DNA of 64,000 nucleotides from Isoetes taiwanensis (lineage: Eukaryota; Streptophyta; Lycopodiopsida; Isoetales; Isoetaceae): positions 8,357,132 to 8,421,131 of the forward strand of contig JAJEKV010000011.1 of assembly GCA_021234155.1 (NCBI GenBank). Direction: 5' to 3'. The notes under the pieces were generated by a model, which was not told the origin of the DNA, searched no databases, and saw nothing but the letters and a program-made list of their open reading frames with translations. Position 1 is the first letter of the stretch. Each line of letters begins with the position of its first letter. The position numbers and the translations under genes were made by a program. Below are positions 34,294 through 46,629 of this stretch, piece by piece.

Positions 34294-34471
34294 CCCGTAC
34301 CATTTCTTCACCAAATGATCTCCAAACTGTACAATAGGTTCAGTAGCTGTTCCTAGCATGCTCAAACTCTAGAAATAGTCTTCAAACTTGCAATTGCATC
34401 CCTTAATAGATCAGAATTGCCTAACCTCAGTAAAATCTAGGTCATCCAAAAAATTAGGGTTTTCCCCTTTC

Positions 34472-34480
34472 TATAAATAA
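34472..34480 (+). promoter_or_regulatory. TATA box of the second accessory module
   Basis: TATAAATAA lies 122 bp upstream of the ATG at 34594 and follows hairpin copies 3 and 4, repeating the layout upstream of the CENH3-like gene. Confidence 0.55.
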
Positions 34481-34593
34481 GTCCCCCATTTCTCATTTGG
34501 CACCCTGCAAATTTGCTCCCCACTGCTTAGGCGATCTTTCAGCTCCCTGAGGCGCTTCTGCATCCGTTTGATACTCCCTTCCTTGCTAGATCA

Positions 34594-35705
34594 ATGGCCA
34601 CTGCTGATTTCGGGCGATGGTACAGCGCCAGTGCCCATGCTGCTGAGGCGGATGTCAACGACATCTTCCAAGTCTTTGTGAAAGAAATCGACATCCAAGC
34701 TACGCTAAATGCAACCCCAGCTTATATAGGTGTGCTAGCAGAATTTCAAGCTAGGGTAGGACTCTCCCTTGTTCAAGTTCCCCTTGCATAGGGTACTTTG
34801 TTCCCGCCCATCCCTTCAAGTAGCTTTGGGCGACAGCCCCCAACATCGCCAAGTACTTGACTAACAAGGCGCAGAGACTACTGACTACATGGTCCCCGAC
34901 AAGCCAACAGGACCAAGTACTTCTTTTACACAGCAGCCCTAGCCATCTTCTTTATCCCACGCGTCGAGAACCCGGCTGGGGCAACCTCTATCCTCCGATG
35001 GAGGTAGACCCCATAGCAGTCCAAGCAGAAGAGCAGATGCCATTGGCAAAGATCAACAGAACGGAAGCAAGAGAGGATGAGGAGGAGTCGGACGACGGCG
35101 ATACACCTGAGCTCGACTCGCACGGAAGAACGCGCCAAGCAGCAGCGGTGAGCGATCAACTTCGAAAGGCAGCAGGGGGCGGAAGTCGCCTTTCACTCGG
35201 GGCTAGGCATCACAAGCCCAGCCCGATCATCATTAACGAGAGGAGTATCTACCTCACCGACATCCAACCTTCAATGCGTGGAGAGGGAGCTCGAAGTTGG
35301 ACGAATCGCTTCCACCAATCCGGCGTAAACCGACATGGACGACTTCATCATCGTGGGAGCCTCGTGACTTTCCGAGAAGTGAGGGAGGCCGACACCTCAC
35401 ACCGTGGGAGACGACCATATCCAGGCCTACAAAGCAAAGATAAGGCAAATGATGGACGAAGCCGGAGCGCCAACGAGGAGGAGTTCTCGCCTCCAAGAGC
35501 AGATGGGGATCCGTGGGAAGACCACGAGCATCCTAATGCCGAGTCCTCCGACATCACCCCGCCAAAAGGAGAAGGAATCGACCGTGAGGCTCGACCGCGA
35601 CAATGGAAGACTACGGTGGAGCTGACTGAAATTGAGGTCGACGAGTACGCCAAGCAGACAGTAGCCGAGGCCAAACAAGCTTTTGAGAAGCTTCTCGCAC
35701 AATAA
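34594..35705 (+). CDS. Unknown accessory ORF of the gypsy element, frameshifted
   Basis: The frame from ATG 34594 gives 65 codons (MATADFGRWYSASAHAAEAD...). A second frame, 34857-35705, gives 282 codons ending KQAFEKLLAQ-stop. It is hydrophilic and charged, with an acidic stretch (DEEESDDGD), an RRSSRLQ-like segment in an overlapping frame and a probable C-terminal helix. Another open piece lies at 35871-36068. The two frames may be one broken gene. No family was recognised; it does not look like Gag zinc knuckles, a histone or an envelope protein. It has its own TATA box and sits between the CENH3-like gene and gag. Confidence 0.45.
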
Positions 35706-36285
35706 CAAACAACAAAGTCGCTCGTGTACTACTTGCCGCTGGCCGATGGATGGGAGAATAGCGGTAATTCACCGTAAGTTCAGCCCCAGAGGCTAAGAAG
35801 GAGTGTTCATGCTGATTGCACTCTTCAGCTTCCTACAGCATGCTCGAATAGCAACAAATGTCGACTATGTTTGTCTTTAGTCAAGAGGGCAATGGCACTT
35901 GACCTCTTCGACTTCGCCCATACCCCAACCGACGTCGGCGAGATTGGCGATGGATCAAGCCCCTACATCCGGCCGCGGGGTAGAAGACCTGGTGAGGGCC
36001 ATACGGGGAGGCTCGTCGGCAAGCATCATCAGGAACTTGGGTCACTTTCGGTAGGGGGCCCAAGTTAAGAAGTTTCTTGAAGACAACCCGTCTTTACCGT
36101 GGCGATTTCAAGACTAGTTAAACTCTTGATCCCGGGAGACTTTTTGTATCTGAAATATTATATGATATATGAATATAAATCCTATTGCACTTTAAATGCT
36201 TTGTTGATGTATTTTTGCCCCACAACTATACCAACAAACATAAACAATGCAAGAGAACAAATGAAACTAATCATATAGCCATGAA

Positions 36286-37735
36286 TTGCTTGTGTATGCA
36301 GCTAGAGGCCTAAACGCAGGGGAACGACAACTGCGAGATCTTATAGAAGAGCAAACCCCACCCAGACCACCCCCGGCAAGGAACCTATTTGAAGATATGG
36401 AACCCATGACCCCAGAGGAGGAGATAGCCCAGATGAGGACGGACCTGGAGCAGATAAAGGCATTACTGTCCGCGCAAGCAGGAGTGGGTTCGGTGGGCAA
36501 CGCTCAGTTGCCGCAAGCATCAGCTCGGAGGGCAGGAAAAGACAAGAAGAGGAGCAAGAGAAGGAGATCCTCCAGCCCGGAATCTTCCGACTCAAGTTCA
36601 GTCTGAGACTCCAGACTCCGACTCCGAGGAAGAGGAAGAACAGGCTCAGGAACGAACAGATGGAAGGCAGAGGAATACCCCAGAGGGACGACAAAGAGAT
36701 ACCAGGGCCTCTGACTACCAGAAGAAGGTAGATTCCGCACTGGGCAATGTATGGAAGGCCTTGAATCGAACAGATTCGGGGAGAACAGTCGATTGGAAGC
36801 AGAGGCAATACCGGACTAAATGAGCGAAAGTACGGAAATGCTTATGGCATGAAGGATAAGGACAAAGGCAGAGTTGCAAATGCCTACCCAACTTGAAAGG
36901 AGCCGCCGGATTTGGTGGAAGGGTTATGCAAAGGCACATGGCTTGCCAGGGGATGCTTGTAAGTTCAGAAAGTTTGCTAAAGCCTTTACCATTACGTCCG
37001 AGGGAACATAAGTCCAAAGATGATGCAAAGCAGCTTTTACTGTGCCAAAGAAGGCAACAAATCACCCAGAAATATACGAGAGGAATTCATGAGGCTAAGG
37101 TCAGACGCGTCGGGTTGGGAGAGAAGCATGCAAAGAGAAAGCTATATTGAGGGGTGAATGAGGAGATCCCATAAGCTTGTGAGGGCAATAAACCCTAGAC
37201 AAGATCGCTTTAATCCAAGGCTATAAGCTTGCAGGGGTGACACCTCTAATAGCGGGCGTAGAAAAAAAGAAAGATACTTCCGGGATAAAGGCAAGGCGAC
37301 AGGAAGCTATAGCCCTGTGGCAGCCACCCAGTCCGGCTAGAGCCCCATATGGTGGGGAACCAGTGGGGAAACAACAAAGAGAAGAAGCGGGTGTCCTTCA
37401 AGGACAAGCGAGGAGGGGTCAAACTACTCCAAAGCAAGGCGATCCTTTTTGCGGGCAATGCCCAAGGAAAAGAGGCAAGGGGAGTGCATAGAAAGCAATG
37501 TAGCTTCGTGTGCTTCCGGCCGCTATAGGACAAAGAACCGCCCCTCGCCATGAGTGCAGCTCTAGCTGAGTTGGAGATTGGGACGGGCGTCCGACGACGA
37601 CGAGCGGCTAAGAGGCCCTCAAGCGACTACATTCGGGGTGAGTGTCATATCTTTGCCGCGAATAGATACAGAGCAGCGAGAGCCAAAGATAAGGTAATTT
37701 CCAAAAAGGGAAGGCCAAGGCCAAGTCCTTCATAG
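36286..37735 (+). pseudogene. Gypsy Gag region, broken
   Basis: The 106-codon frame from 36286 has a proline-rich segment (TPPRPPPARNLFEDME), a coiled-coil-like heptad stretch (EEEIAQMRTDLEQIKALL) and a basic, serine-rich end (KKRSKRRRSSSPESSDSS), all typical of gypsy Gag. Open fragments at 36893-37150, 37237-37491 and 37550-37735 continue in shifting frames toward the protease. No intact CCHC knuckle was found, which may reflect frameshifts. Confidence 0.55.
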
Positions 37736-39449
37736 TCTTGATAGACTCGTGAAGTAGCCATAACTTTGCATCCCCGCATCGGTTCAAATGTTGAAGTTGA
37801 AGCCGCTTAAAGTCAAAGCCAAGACCCGTTGTCTTAGCAAGTGGTGCAAAGAAGGCGCAGACGGCGGGCAAGAGAATTAACTTCGACATCGACTTGCCGT
37901 GGATTAATATCCGATGGGGCAGAAGTAATGGGCATTGGCAAGTATGACTTGATCATAGGAATGGAGTACCTTGGGCAGCAGGGCCATTATCGACCGTGGA
38001 AAGCCGGAAGGTGACCTTCCCAACGCCCGACGGCAAGATCATTGAGATAACAAAGGAAGTTGTTCCCATCATGCTGTGTATGTCTTCTAAACGATCGCTC
38101 AAGTGCATCAAGAGTGAGCAAGTGGCATACATCTTCAAGCTTGAGATTAGTGAGCCGGAATCGAAGGAAGCAAAGAAGACAACGTCAAGAAGTTGCCGGC
38201 AAGTAGCTCACCTGATCGCGGAGTTCCATGATCTCTTTCGAGATGAGATCAAGCGGCTCCCTCCTTATAGGGGAGTTGAGTGCGAGATTGCACTCGAAAC
38301 GGGAACAAAGCCAACAAGCAAGGCTCCATATAGAATGACAACGCGGGGAGTTTCCGGGTGAGCTCAAGATTCAGCAGAGGAGCTGCTCGACCTAGGTTTC
38401 ATTAGACCTAGTGTCTCGCCGTTTGGAGTGCCCATTCTTTTTGTCAAGAAGAAGGATGGATCTTTGAGGATGCATAGACTATAGGCGTTGAACAAGCACA
38501 CCATTAAGAACAAGTATCGCGCCCCGGATCGGATGACTTGATGGATCAGCTCCAAGGTGCAAAGATCTTCTCAAAATCGACTTAAGGTCGTTATCATCAG
38601 ATCAGGATAAAGGAAGAAGATATCCATAAGACCGCCTTTAACGCCGGGTATGGGCACTACGAAGTTCCGCGGTAATGCCTTTTCGCTTATCGAATGCCCC
38701 ATAACGTTCATGAGGCTCATGAACCACATCTTCATGGAGTTTTTAGACACCTTTGTGATTGTTTTCTTTGATGACATTTTGGTGTATAGCAGATCCCTTG
38801 AAGAGCACATTACAACACTTGAGAAGAGGCCGAGAAGTTGAAGAGGCACCCGTTGTAACGCCAAGTTGTCAAAGTGCCACTTCGCGAAGAAAGTGGAGTA
38901 TCTAGGTCATGTGATCTCAAAGAGAGGGCATCTCGACGGATCCCGCAAAAGATTGAAGAAGTCATTCGGTGGCGGCGCCAAGAATGTGCACGAGAAGTTT
39001 TTCTTGGCCTCTAGTGGTACTACAGGAAGTTCGTGGAAGAACTTTGCTAAGATAGCAGCCCCGCTAACGCACTGACGAGGGCGTAGAAGGTGAAAGATTG
39101 GGTAGAGCATTGGCACAAGAAAGCCTAAAAGGGGTTTGAATTGTTGAAAAAGAAGCTCGACGACAGCCCTCGCCTTGACCTTGCCGGACCGGAGAAAGAT
39201 AAGCTTGTAGCAACAGATCGCAGTAAGATAGCTACAAAAGCAAATGCTTATGCAAGAAGAGCGGTGGTAGCGTATGATTCCGGGGAAGATGAACGACGCC
39301 GAGACGCTACCCCAACGACGATCGGGGAGTTGCTTGCGGTTGTCGGGGCATTAAGAATATGGAGGCATTATCTCTTGGGAAGGAAGTTCCAATTGGATAC
39401 CCACCATCAGAGCCTCCAATATGTATTCACGCAACCACACCTTAACTGA
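37715..39449 (+). pseudogene. Gypsy protease, reverse transcriptase and RNase H, broken
   Basis: The protease motif is at about 37728-37770: FIVLIDS-stop-SSHNF, where the Gly of DSGSSHNF is replaced by TGA. It continues KYDLIIGMEYL (37949-37981). RT begins HLIAEFHDLFRDE (38206) with 'YRGVECEIALETGTKP', then [17 protein letters not shown] (about 38418-38470), and the catalytic FFDDILVYSRSLEEH motif at about 38764-38808. RNase H shows WRHYLLGRKFQLDTHHQSLQ (39363-39420) and VADALSRHP (39520-39546). At least six frame changes or stops interrupt it. Confidence 0.88.
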
Positions 39450-39518
39450 GGCGGCGGAGATGGATGGAGTTCCTCAAGAATATGACTTTGATATAGTCTA
39501 CGCTTCGGGAAGCTCAAT

Positions 39519-41102
39519 GTGGTAGCAGATGCGCTTTCAAGGCATCCCCTGACAACTAGAGTGCATTGCAATGCAATTTCGACGCTCTCCAGCGACTTTG
39601 GTAAGAGGATTGAAGAGTCCTTGCCAACGGATGTGGATTTCAGGGAAGTATGGGCAAGCCTTTCTAAGGAGGCTAGAACAGATAAAGAGCGGGAGGCCTC
39701 CAAGCATTATAAGAAGGAAGGCAACCTGTTATACCATAAGAACAAGTTGTGCGTACCCGAATCATCAGGTGTAAGGAAGTTGATCCTCCATGACACGCAC
39801 AACAGCCCAATAGCTGGCCATGCGGGATTCATGAAAACATATTTCAAAGTGCGCAGCAGCTATTATTGGCCAGGAATGAAGAAGCAAATAGCTCGCTACA
39901 TCAAGGAATGTCAGCTATGCCAGCAGACGAAGGCAGAGCAGCTTCGAATTCCAGGGGCATTAGAGCCATTAGCGGTGCCAAACGCTAAGTGGGAGGTAAT
40001 CAGCATGGACTTCATCACAGGACTCCCAAGGACAGCAAGAGGGAAGGATGCCTTGATGGTAGTGGTCGACAAGTTGTCTAAGATGGCACATTTTGTGCCT
40101 TGCAGGACCACAGATACAGCTATGGATACAGCAAAGCTCTTCACCAAAGAGATCTTCAGGCTTCATGGCATGCCAAGGGAGATCATCTCCGACAGGGATC
40201 CGAAGTTCATGAGCGCCTTTTGGCAAGACCTCTTTGCGACAATTCAGACGAAGCTATCCATGAGCACGGCATACCATCCTCAGACGGATGGCCAGACGGA
40301 GCGGACCAACAGGATTTTAGAGGACATGCTACGAAACTATGTCTGGAATAAGCAAAGTATGTGGGAAGAATTTATTCACTTGGTGGAGTTTGCATACAAT
40401 AGCACCAAGCAGGAATCATCCCAAATGTCGCCGTTTATGATCAATTACGGCTATCAGTGCCTAACTCCAGATACTTGGCACAACCCCGTGTCAAAAGTGG
40501 AAGTTTCGCAGCAGATGTTGGCCGATATGCAGCAGCTTGTGGAAGAAGTTCGAGGTTATCTGCTAGCAGCAAGAAGTCGTCAGAAGAGCATCGCCGACAA
40601 GCATCGAACAGTAAGAGAGTTCAAAGTTGGAGATGATGTTTGGCTCAAGATCAAGGTGAAGCAGGCGAAGCTCAGGATCGGGAATTGCAAGAAGCTTGCT
40701 CCAAGGTGGGCTGGACCTTTCAGAATAGTCGAGAGAGTAGGTAATCAATCCTACAAGTTAGACTTGCCAGCACACCTAAAGATTCATAAGGTCTTCCACG
40801 TGAGTTTGTTGAAGAAGCATACTCCAAATCCAGACGAAGTCTTGGATTCGCCAACGTTGTTGGAAATGACGGAGGAGCAGTTGGAAATAGTTCCAGAATT
40901 GATTCTTGATAAAGCTTTCAAGAAAACGAGGAGATCAGAATTCCTCCAGTATTTGGTCAAGTGGAAACACTTACCAGTGGAAGACGCGACGTGGGTACTT
41001 AAGAAAGATTTAGTAAAGCAGTATCCACAGTTTATGGAGCAATGGGACGGCAAGGTCATCTCCGAAGAAATCGGCTCAGGCATGTCGATTTGTGTAGGTT
41101 AA
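39519..41102 (+). CDS. Gypsy integrase with C-terminal chromodomain (open 527-codon frame)
   Basis: Integrase inserts the cDNA. The frame opens at the end of RNase H (VADALSRHP) and includes the HHCC zinc domain (H-(3)-H in AGHAGFMK context, then CQLCQQTK), the D,D35E core (MDFITGLPRT; IISDRDPKFMS; HPQTDGQTERTNR), the GPF-type segment (ARWAGPFRIVERVGNQSYKL) and a chromodomain near residues 465-505 (YLVKWKHLPVEDATWV). Chromodomains steer chromovirus integration to marked chromatin. This part is intact although everything upstream is broken. The element also carries a CENH3-like gene. Confidence 0.95.
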   Translation: MVADALSRHPLTTRVHCNAISTLSSDFGKRIEESLPTDVDFREVWASLSKEARTDKEREASKHYKKEGNLLYHKNKLCVPESSGVRKLILHDTHNSPIAGHAGFMKTYFKVRSSYYWPGMKKQIARYIKECQLCQQTKAEQLRIPGALEPLAVPNAKWEVISMDFITGLPRTARGKDALMVVVDKLSKMAHFVPCRTTDTAMDTAKLFTKEIFRLHGMPREIISDRDPKFMSAFWQDLFATIQTKLSMSTAYHPQTDGQTERTNRILEDMLRNYVWNKQSMWEEFIHLVEFAYNSTKQESSQMSPFMINYGYQCLTPDTWHNPVSKVEVSQQMLADMQQLVEEVRGYLLAARSRQKSIADKHRTVREFKVGDDVWLKIKVKQAKLRIGNCKKLAPRWAGPFRIVERVGNQSYKLDLPAHLKIHKVFHVSLLKKHTPNPDEVLDSPTLLEMTEEQLEIVPELILDKAFKKTRRSEFLQYLVKWKHLPVEDATWVLKKDLVKQYPQFMEQWDGKVISEEIGSGMSICVG

Positions 41103-41971
41103 TTCTGGTGTAGTTAAGATTAATCTACGCATGCAACCTATGCTTAGTATGGGTCGCATGCGTTGTTACCGATGATGGGACCACTACGGTGATCTCTAGG
41201 GCGTGGTGTAATGTCAATGTAGGCATGACCGCGTTTCGCTTTGGGCAGTGGAAGGTAGATTAGAAAGTCTACCGCCCCATCCCCGGAAGTAGGCGACCTC
41301 AGAGAGAAAAGGAGGTCATGAAGGAATGCATTGATAGGGAAAGCACCTTTAGCCCCATATATGCTTTGATAGGAGGAATCTATCCTTCACGCCCCCCACG
41401 AGAGAAGGATATCCTCCTGTTGGGCAACTAGAGGTGTAGGCATGGCGGCATATAGGCATATAGGGCATTGCCTCCTCGCTGCCATAATGGAAGATTCACC
41501 CTCTTCCTGGCAGGAGATTAGCCACGCATCCATGTAGATAGGTGGGGTGGTCACCATATAACCAAAATTTTATTTAATAATTAAATGGTACTAACGTAGT
41601 GTAGGCACTCGCAGCCATGAGAGCTCCGGGAGGGCAAGGAGGTTAGGACTCGAAAGACTTGCAACACAAATTTTGTTGGAATGTGTTGCAAGGAATGAAG
41701 AGTACCTCGGACGTTAATTCTAAATTTTGATAAACTTAATTGTAATGTTAAGTGAATTTTGGAGTAATCTGTTAGTAATGTTGTGAATTGATAAGTTATG
41801 TTATAATACAACAATGTGATAATGTCATAAAAATATTACCTTAAGGTAATTTTAATAAATGTGTAGGAATTATAGTAGCGATCGTATGTATCAAGTTGTT
41901 GCAGGTCAGGTTGATCCCAAGGTGGGGAGACCCACGATGCTGCGGACAGCATCATTTCAAGGTGGGGAGAA
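41103..41971 (+). other. Gypsy 3' non-coding region and purine tract
   Basis: Between the pol stop and the 3' LTR there is no coding sequence. AAGGTGGGGAGA occurs at 41919-41930 and again just before the LTR (41959-41970), so the purine tract is duplicated. Confidence 0.7.
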
Positions 41972-43645
41972 TGTGACGTTCCAGCACAGTATACGGCCCC
42001 AGGACGTATACCGCATCTTGCCTACCTCGCCGCAGCCACGCCACTCCCGCCTGCGGTGTGCTTAGCTGGCGTGTAGCCAGGTGAGTAGCCCTAGGGGGCA
42101 ACTTGCCAGAAATATGTGCAACTATTAATGTGCACATTTTCCAATGTACACATTAATGTGGGCACACATTTCCAAGTGGACACTTCATGCCAAGTGGGCC
42201 ACACCCATAGGTGCAATTAATGTGCACATTTTCCAATGTACACATTAATGTGGGCACACATTTCCATGTGTGCACATTTGGCCACCTAGCCCTTAAAGGC
42301 AAGTGGGCCCATTTCCAATTATCCCACATGCCAAAGGGGATAATTGGAAACCCTAACTAACCCCTTGTCTATATAGGGTAGGAAACCCTAACTAGCCAAT
42401 TTTCGATTTTAGGGCTTTAGAACTCTGTTTTGGGCTGCCTCAACAAATTAAAACCGCATCGAACTCTGCCGGGAGAATTGCATCCTTAGTTTCTCTTGAT
42501 TCGAAGGCGTTTGTTGGGGATGGTCGAGCTCAGTCGGGAGGAGCCCCTCAAGGATCAGGTATTTGGCCAATTAAATAGTCTAAACCCTATTTTAGTCATT
42601 GAATCAGTGGGTTTAGCCTATTAGGCGCCCATAGCAGCCCCTCTAGATCTCTAGAATGTGATTCTAACTAAAGAACCTAACTCTATGTTGTAGATTAGAT
42701 CTAGTTCTTTAGTTCTCTGTGAAGTATATGGATGATGTATCTCTATGAGCTCCTTGTATTGGGAAGGGGGGGTAGAGACCTAAAGCTTTGTAGTTGATGC
42801 TCCTAGAGTAGCCTCTCTAGCACACCTTGTGGATTCGCCTCAGGTGCACAAGAACCACACCCGGTTGTGGGTGAAGGGGCAGACCGGCTTAGAAGGAGGT
42901 TAGGTGTTCGACTCTTGAACGATCCCTATGGTGTGTTAGTGCTACCAGGGATCATTGTGACTAGGTCTAATGGCTTACCACTGAGTGCGGGTAAGGCATG
43001 GGCTCGACACCCGTGAAGTGGTGTACACTTTCCAGTGGGTTCACGGTCGGGCGGTGGCCCTCTAGTCACCTTGAGTCGGCATGTAGACCTGCGGAGGGAG
43101 TGATCCCTACACCCCCATCGGAACTGGGGAGATGGAACCCAGGAATAGCCCCTTTGGCTATGCATCCGGTGGGCTACAGTCAGGTCCCAACACTTTTCAG
43201 CCTACTCTGCAAAGTGTGCACAGGAGGGGCGGATGGAGTGGACAACCCTAAGCCATGTTCATATGCCGCCCAAATCCATTGCTATGAATTACATGCGCAA
43301 TGAACTCGGAGACCCAAGCCGTCCCGGTCATCCCCTTGAGTCCGAGCCTTGGGTAGGATTCCCTATGTGATGTCTTTGATCTTTGTCTATGCAGATATGT
43401 GGAGGACCATCCTTCGTGATGGTCATATGATGTTGATGTATATGCCACTGACATGTATGTTACGCTTCCGCAGCTAGGTAGGCCCTGAGGGAGACGGGGT
43501 GCAATGACCCTTCCACTCTTCCCACTGGAACCCGTCATGGTTGCAGTGTCATGTGGAGGGCCCTGTATTAGCATGGAGCTGGTATGGGGGATGAACTCCT
43601 GTTTGTATACGGTGAGGGCACCGTATACGAGTAGGGGATGTCACA
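41972..43645 (+). repeat. 3' LTR of gypsy
   Basis: 1674 bp, TGTGACG...GTCACA, followed by TSD GTGTG at 43646-43650. Confidence 0.93.
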
Positions 43646-46616
43646 GTGTGTACCAGCTATAATCAGAAATTTAATTTCTGTCAGTCAGCTTTGTGATTTG
43701 GGATACAGAGTTGTTTTTGAAGGAGATAAATGTAATGTGTTCTTGAATAATGAATTGAAGTTTTTTGCTAAAAGAGTTGGCAATTTATTTGAGATGGATA
43801 ATGTTATGCATCATAGCATAAATTCAATTCAAGAAGAGAGTGTAGATCTATGGCACAAAAGATTGGCACACACAAATCGTAAGAATCTGAAATGGTTATT
43901 AAACCAAGGCTACATAAATTATCATGACGGTGAGGCAAATGAATTTATTTGTGAAGGATGTGCATTGGGCAAATTAAACAGGTTGCCATTTTCTAAAAGT
44001 AAAACAAGGGCTCAGCAAACCCTTGAGTTAGTACATTCTGACCTATGTGGCCCATTAAATGTGCAAAGCAGAACCAACAAAAGATACTTTATAACATTTA
44101 CAGATGACTATAGCAGAAAATGTAAGACATATTGTTTGACAAGAAAATCTCAAGCATTGAGTGCGTTTAAACAATATGTAGCTGAGATGGAAAGAGAAAC
44201 CAATCTCAAACTCAAATGCATTAGGTCTGATAGAGGAGGTGAATACCTTGCAAAACAATTCAAACAGTTTTGTGTTGCTCATGGAATTAGAAGACAGCTA
44301 ACCTGCAGATACTCCCCTCAGCAAAATGGGGTCTCAGAAAGAAAGAACAGGACCTTAATGGATGCAGTCAGAGCCATGCTAAAAGGAAGTGGTCTGCCTA
44401 ACAAGCTTTGGGAAGAAGCGTTACAAACTGCTGTGTTAATACAAAACATGCTGCCTACAACAAGTTTAAAAGGAAATATCCCAGATGCTATATGGAATCC
44501 AGAGAAAAATATAAACTATGAGAAGCTAAAAGCTTTTGGATGTTTAGTTTATGCACATGTTCCTACTGAATTGAGAAAGAAATTAGACAACAAGGCTGAA
44601 GTTGGATTCCTTGTAGGCTATGATGAGCATTCTAAAGGATATAGAATATATGTTCCAGAATCAAAGACTGTATTGGTCAGCAGAGATGTCTTATTTAATG
44701 AGCACATACTTTATAAAGATAGATACAAAAAGGGAATCAAAATTGTCACAACAAAACCAGAGACACCACCTATGTTTGATTTAGATGATGCAGATGATTA
44801 TGAAGAAGAAAAGCAGGACTTGAGTGCAGCAGAAATGAAAAGTTCAACAATGCAAACTGAAATGGAGATTCCAGAAGTGCAGACAGAAGGTCAAGAGTCA
44901 ATAGGTCATTATGGGGAAAAAAAGAAAAGGAAAACTCAGGCAGAAAAATTAGTAGAGGAAGCTAAACTAGAGGAGGGAAAATTATATGGCAGAGATGAGT
45001 CAGGGAAAAGTAGAAGACATGTTACATTTGAGCCAGAGCAGATTATGGCTATTTTAGAAGATGAAATCATTCCACAAAGCTTTGAAGATGCTCTACAAAG
45101 TCAGAACAAAGATAAGTGGATAGCTGCCATGAATGATGAACTCAAATCCTTTGAAGAAACTAAAACTTATGACCTTGTCAAGGCTGATAGCAAACAGAAT
45201 GTCATTGGAAGCAAGTGGTTGTACAAAGTAAAAGTTAATCCTGATGGCAGCAAGAAATTTAAGGCAAGGCTGGTTGCTCAAGGTTACACACAGAAAAAGG
45301 GAAGAGATTATGATGAAACCTATTCTCCTATAGTCAAGCTCACAAGCATTAGAGTTTTGCTTGCTATGGCAAATGCATTAAATTTAGAGCTGCATCACAT
45401 GGATGTGAAGACAGCATTCTTAAATGCCATACTTGAAGAGGAGGCTTATATGAAGCAAGCTCCAGGATATTCACATGGCAAGGATATGGTCTGGAAACTC
45501 AATAGGGCAGTCTATGGGCTAAAACAGTCACCAAGAGAATGGTACTTATGTATAAATGGTTTCTTACAAGAACAGGGGTTTGAAAAGTTGCATAATGATG
45601 GAAATCTCTATAGATTTGAAGAAGATGGAGAATATTGCATTATAGCTTTATATGTGGATGATTGTATCATGATTGCAAATTCTTTGAAAATTCTCAACAG
45701 GTGCAAAAGCATTTTGAAGTCAAGGTTTCAAATGTCAGATCTGGGTGAACTGAGGAAGTTTCTTGGAATTGAGGTTATCAGGGATAGGAAGCAGAAATGG
45801 ATAAAATTGCATCAAAGAACACATATAGAAAATATGCTTAAAAGGTTCAAGCTGGTTGAGGCGAAACCATCTAAAATTCCAATGACAACAGGGCATAGAC
45901 TGACAGATGTTCACAACGTCTCAAAAGATGAAGAAAATAAAATGGAAAATGTACCATATAGAGCACTGATTGGGTGCTTACTCTTCCTAGCAAACAGTAC
46001 ACGACCTGACATTGCCTATGCTGTAAATATCTTGAGCAGAAGGAATCATGATGCTACTAAAGAACATTGGGAGGCAGCCAAGCGAGTTCTCAAATATCTA
46101 AAGGGAACACAAACTCATGGTATATGTTTTGATTCAGAAAACCTAACTATGACTTGTTATAGTGATGCAGATTGGGGAGGAGATCTGCATACAAGAAAAT
46201 CTACTTCTGGCTATGCTATATATTTAGGAGGAGGTGTCATAACCTGGAGGTGCAAGAAACAAGCAGCAGTGGCAATGAGTTCAGCTGAAGCAGAATATGC
46301 TGCATCATCCTTAGCTGCCAGAGAATTAGTTTGGTTAAGAAGATTGTTGGATGAGTTAGGATGTATGCAAAAGGATCCTACAGAAATATGGACTGACAGT
46401 CAGAGTTGCATAGCAATTGTAAAAAATCCAGTATTTCATGACAGAACCAAACACATTGAACTAAGTATGCACTTCATACGAGATTTAGCAGAGAAGAACC
46501 TCATACAAATGAGATATGTGAAAACCAATAGTCAAGTAGCAGATGTGTTTACAAAAGCATTGTCAGAGGTTAAATTTGTAAAATTCAGAGAGCAATTGAA
46601 TGTAGCAGACTTATAA
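43646..46616 (+). CDS. Copia 2 Pol: integrase, reverse transcriptase, RNase H (intact frame)
   Basis: Resuming at VPAIIRNLISVSQL after the gypsy insertion, the frame runs about 990 codons without interruption. Domains: GAG-pre-integrase zinc region (WHKRLAHTN ... CEGCALGKLNRLPF), rve core (HSDLCGPLNV, FTDDYSRKCK, SDRGGEYLAK, SPQQNGVSERKN), acidic linker, RVT_2 (ARLVAQGYTQKKGRDYDET, HHMDVKTAFLNAILEEEAYM, YCIIALYVDDCIM), and copia RNase H (CYSDADWGGDLHTRKSTSGY, AEAEYAASSLA, FHDRTKHIELSMHF). Stop at 46614-46616. All catalytic residues are present, so this is a young copy silenced only by the gypsy insertion and Gag frameshifts. Confidence 0.96.
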
Positions 46617-46629
46617 GCTGAAGGAGGAG

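Larger units (their letters stand above)
30288..43645 (+). mobile_element. Ty3/gypsy chromovirus with accessory genes (level 5)
   Basis: LTRs 30288-31973 and 41972-43645 start TGTGACG and end GTCACA, flanked by GTGTG (30283-30287 and 43646-43650). The primer-binding site TGGTATCAGAGC starts at 31975 and the purine tract AAGGTGGGGAGAA precedes 41972. Order inside: hairpins, CENH3-like gene, hairpins, unknown ORF, gag, protease, RT, RNase H, integrase with chromodomain. The integrase after RNase H fixes it as gypsy. The roughly 4.3 kb between the primer site and gag is unusually long. Confidence 0.95.
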
